Assembly (NCBI GenBank): GCA_012295275.1
Contig: CM022665.1
Location: 18,358,150-18,422,149 of the forward strand
Length of the DNA: 64,000 nucleotides
Direction: 5' to 3'
Origin: Chrysomallon squamiferum
Lineage: Eukaryota; Mollusca; Gastropoda; Neomphalida; Peltospiridae
Position numbers and translations under genes: made by a program. Each line of letters begins with the position of its first letter. Position 1 is the stretch's first letter. The notes below the pieces were generated by a model. That model made no database searches and was not told the DNA's origin. It saw only the letters and a program-made list of their open reading frames with translations. Positions 62,033-64,000 of this stretch are shown here, piece by piece.

Positions 62033-63230
62033 CTCATACAACAAACTGTAAATAATAAAATGTGTCAAGCTATTAAATATACATATGTTTCAATATCGCT
62101 ACTAGTTCATCAAGTACGCTGTGCGGTTTATTCAGTGTTTGTGTGTTATCACTTCACTTGACATTATCAGTTACACTAGACCCAATAATATTTACCAAAC
62201 AACTGTCATTAGTGATTACAACAAACATGGCTTGAACTCGACTAACGCACTACAAGCAAATTTCTTTCTTATCAACATAATTCTGCCAGTAAGTATACTT
62301 GTGGACAAAAGAAATTCACCTAACTAGAGTTAAATACGTGTGCGGTTTATTGAGATATACATGTATGTGAAATAAAATAAAAAGTGTGTGTGTGTGTAAA
62401 TATATTCTTATTTTCTGAACGTCACTTTATTTGTAAGCAGAACTTTGAAATAAATTAAATCAGTAAATAAAAAAGAATCAATTTTAATTATTTTGAAAAA
62501 TGAATATTTATAAAATTTTAAATATTTTTCATTTGCTAATATTCAAATGATAGGGAAATTTTCTTTTTTTAGTGTGTATACAGTTTAAAAAAAAAATATA
62601 TATATATATGAAAATGAATATCATCTATTCTTGGTTTAATTAATTATCGATTTTTTTCTCTCACTACATTTGTTTTTTAAATTTCTTATTTATTTATTTA
62701 CTTAGTTACTTACTTATTTCATTTTATTTAACTATATTTAATTTCTTTCTTTTTTTTTTCTTCTTCAAGTTATGAAATAAATTTTAATAATTCTTTATTT
62801 ATATTTTGTTTTTATTTTTATTTAATATCAACAAAAGTGTTTTGTTTTCAGATTGCCCAAAGCTAGAAATATTTTTAAAAACTTCCTTATTTATATTTAT
62901 TTTATGTCTTTTATAATTTTATTTTACAATTCATTTTCGTTTCATTAACTTTTATTACTTTTAAATACCCGAGACTTACAATTTTACAACTTGGATTAAA
63001 AATGTTGGTTGTTTTATCTATCTATCTATCTATCTATATTATATATATATATATGTTTTATTTTAATATTTATTTATTTATGTTACTTTTGTCTATGGCA
63101 GTATAAACAATATTTAATTGTCTTGATTCACTTTGTGTACTTCAAAACGATCCTCTCTTCTCTCTGTTAATAATACACAACAATAAAATAACAGTCTCCT
63201 GAAAGACTTACATCTGCCTTTTCTTTTACT

Positions 63231-63262
<32 letters not shown>

Positions 63263-63870
63263 TATTTTTTATTTTATCTCTTTTTTTGTCTAAAATCGGT
63301 TTCTTAACATAATATATTTGTGAAATATTTTATCGATTTCGATAAATTTTTATTAGTAGGAAACAATAACTGATCAATAAAGTCTGAACAATATTCAAAT
63401 TTTGAATTTAAAATTTTGATTAATTATGTTTTTTATTTAAATATATGTGATAATATTTTTATTTATTTATTTATTATCATTATTATTATAGATAATAATT
63501 ATTATTATTATTATTATTTATTGTTTTACTTGGTTCTTTAACCTTCTTTTTAAAATAAATGTTTAATATCAAATAATAATAATAGTAATAATAAAAACAA
63601 CAACAAAGCAAAACAAAACAAAATGTTTGAGTAAAGCTGAATAAATATTTAAATATATATTTGGAATTATTTTTACTTAATGAATTATATATTTTGTAAG
63701 AACAAGGTTAAGACATGACTTCTTCAGTACAGCTGGTCACAATGTAAACTGTTAAGATAGATTACACTCCATTACAAATATTTATATTGTACATATGAAA
63801 GAAAAAATACAAAACAGGCCATATTTACAGATAACAGGCTACCTTAGGGCGGAATACTAAACAGGACTCT
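61534..63870. other. Intergenic DNA, no gene recognised
   Basis: (AAT)n, (AAC)n and (AAT)n at 61895-62030, TA near 62597, TTTA/TTAC at 62685-62730, CTAT and TA at 63017-63050, (TTTC)n at 63230-63263, and TTTA/TTA near 63455-63525. The strips 62040-62340 and 63690-64000 are less repetitive, with no supported exon. Confidence 0.6.
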
Positions 63871-63876
63871 AACAAA

Positions 63877-63886
63877 GTCACGTGAC
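63877..63886. promoter_or_regulatory. Palindromic E-box GTCACGTGAC (CLEAR/USF-type)
   Basis: Third exact copy of this 10-base palindrome in the window, in the context AAAGTCACGTGACTCTT, making a 12-base palindrome AGTCACGTGACT. It lies in a non-repetitive strip that runs off the right edge. Confidence 0.4.
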
Positions 63887-64000
63887 TCTTGTACCAGAAA
63901 AAAGCGACCTCTATCTCACTGTCACAAAGCCTTCACAGAGGTAACTTTTTTCAAACATTACTTTATCAAAATTAATATCTGGATTTATTCATTCAGTCAA

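Overview
The window looks like nuclear DNA of an animal, most likely a mollusc (gastropod- or bivalve-like). It is A+T-rich and dense in microsatellites. Its coding sequence is split by GT-AG introns and belongs to animal-specific families. Short stretches also resemble, from memory, repeats common in molluscan genomes: the motif GTTTAACGACACCC at about 30.9 kb, a CTTTGGGCTATTTC-type fragment at 36.9 kb, and GGGACATAACTC at 14.76 kb. The species cannot be named from this. There is no rRNA, no convincing tRNA gene, no CRISPR array and no prokaryotic gene.

Two protein-coding genes are supported. On the minus strand, about 0-14.9 kb, lie the 5' coding exons of a beta-1,4-galactosyltransferase (B4GALT family, a type II Golgi enzyme). 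Three coding exons join in phase (7724-7355, 3608-3376, 642-455) and give 263 residues. The exons for the rest of the catalytic domain lie beyond the left edge. On the plus strand, an uninterrupted CDS at 38883-40136 encodes a 417-residue TENT5/FAM46 non-canonical poly(A) polymerase. It has a splice acceptor just before the ATG, candidate 5' exon and promoter regions upstream, and probably a long T-rich 3' UTR ending at a good poly(A) site near 48.6 kb. The two genes point away from each other across about 20 kb. Nothing suggests that they share a pathway.

Layout: 0-7.7 kb, B4GALT exons and introns with a TA-flanked MITE and several diverged tandem repeats; 7.7-14.7 kb, a large presumed 5' UTR intron with more tandem arrays and a 90-bp duplication; 14.7-34.8 kb, intergenic DNA full of microsatellites, with five exact TGACGTCA sites (four of them here) and two exact GTCACGTGAC sites; 34.8-38.8 kb, candidate TENT5 5' exon(s) and intron with two copies of a repeat joined to (TTA)n; 38.9-48.6 kb, TENT5 CDS and 3' UTR; 48.7-64 kb, gene-poor DNA with two (TA)n-centred palindromes, a 1.8-kb 39-bp minisatellite that reverses orientation internally, a hAT-type MITE and a possible pogo/Tigger-type MITE.

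The most notable signals outside the genes are the orientation-switching minisatellite (50496-52284), the two unrelated palindromes folded about (TA)n, the recurrent 60-150-bp tandem duplications in the B4GALT introns, and the excess of long palindromic bZIP and E-box sites. I found no convincing evidence of a wholly new gene system. All coordinates were read by eye without alignment or database searches.
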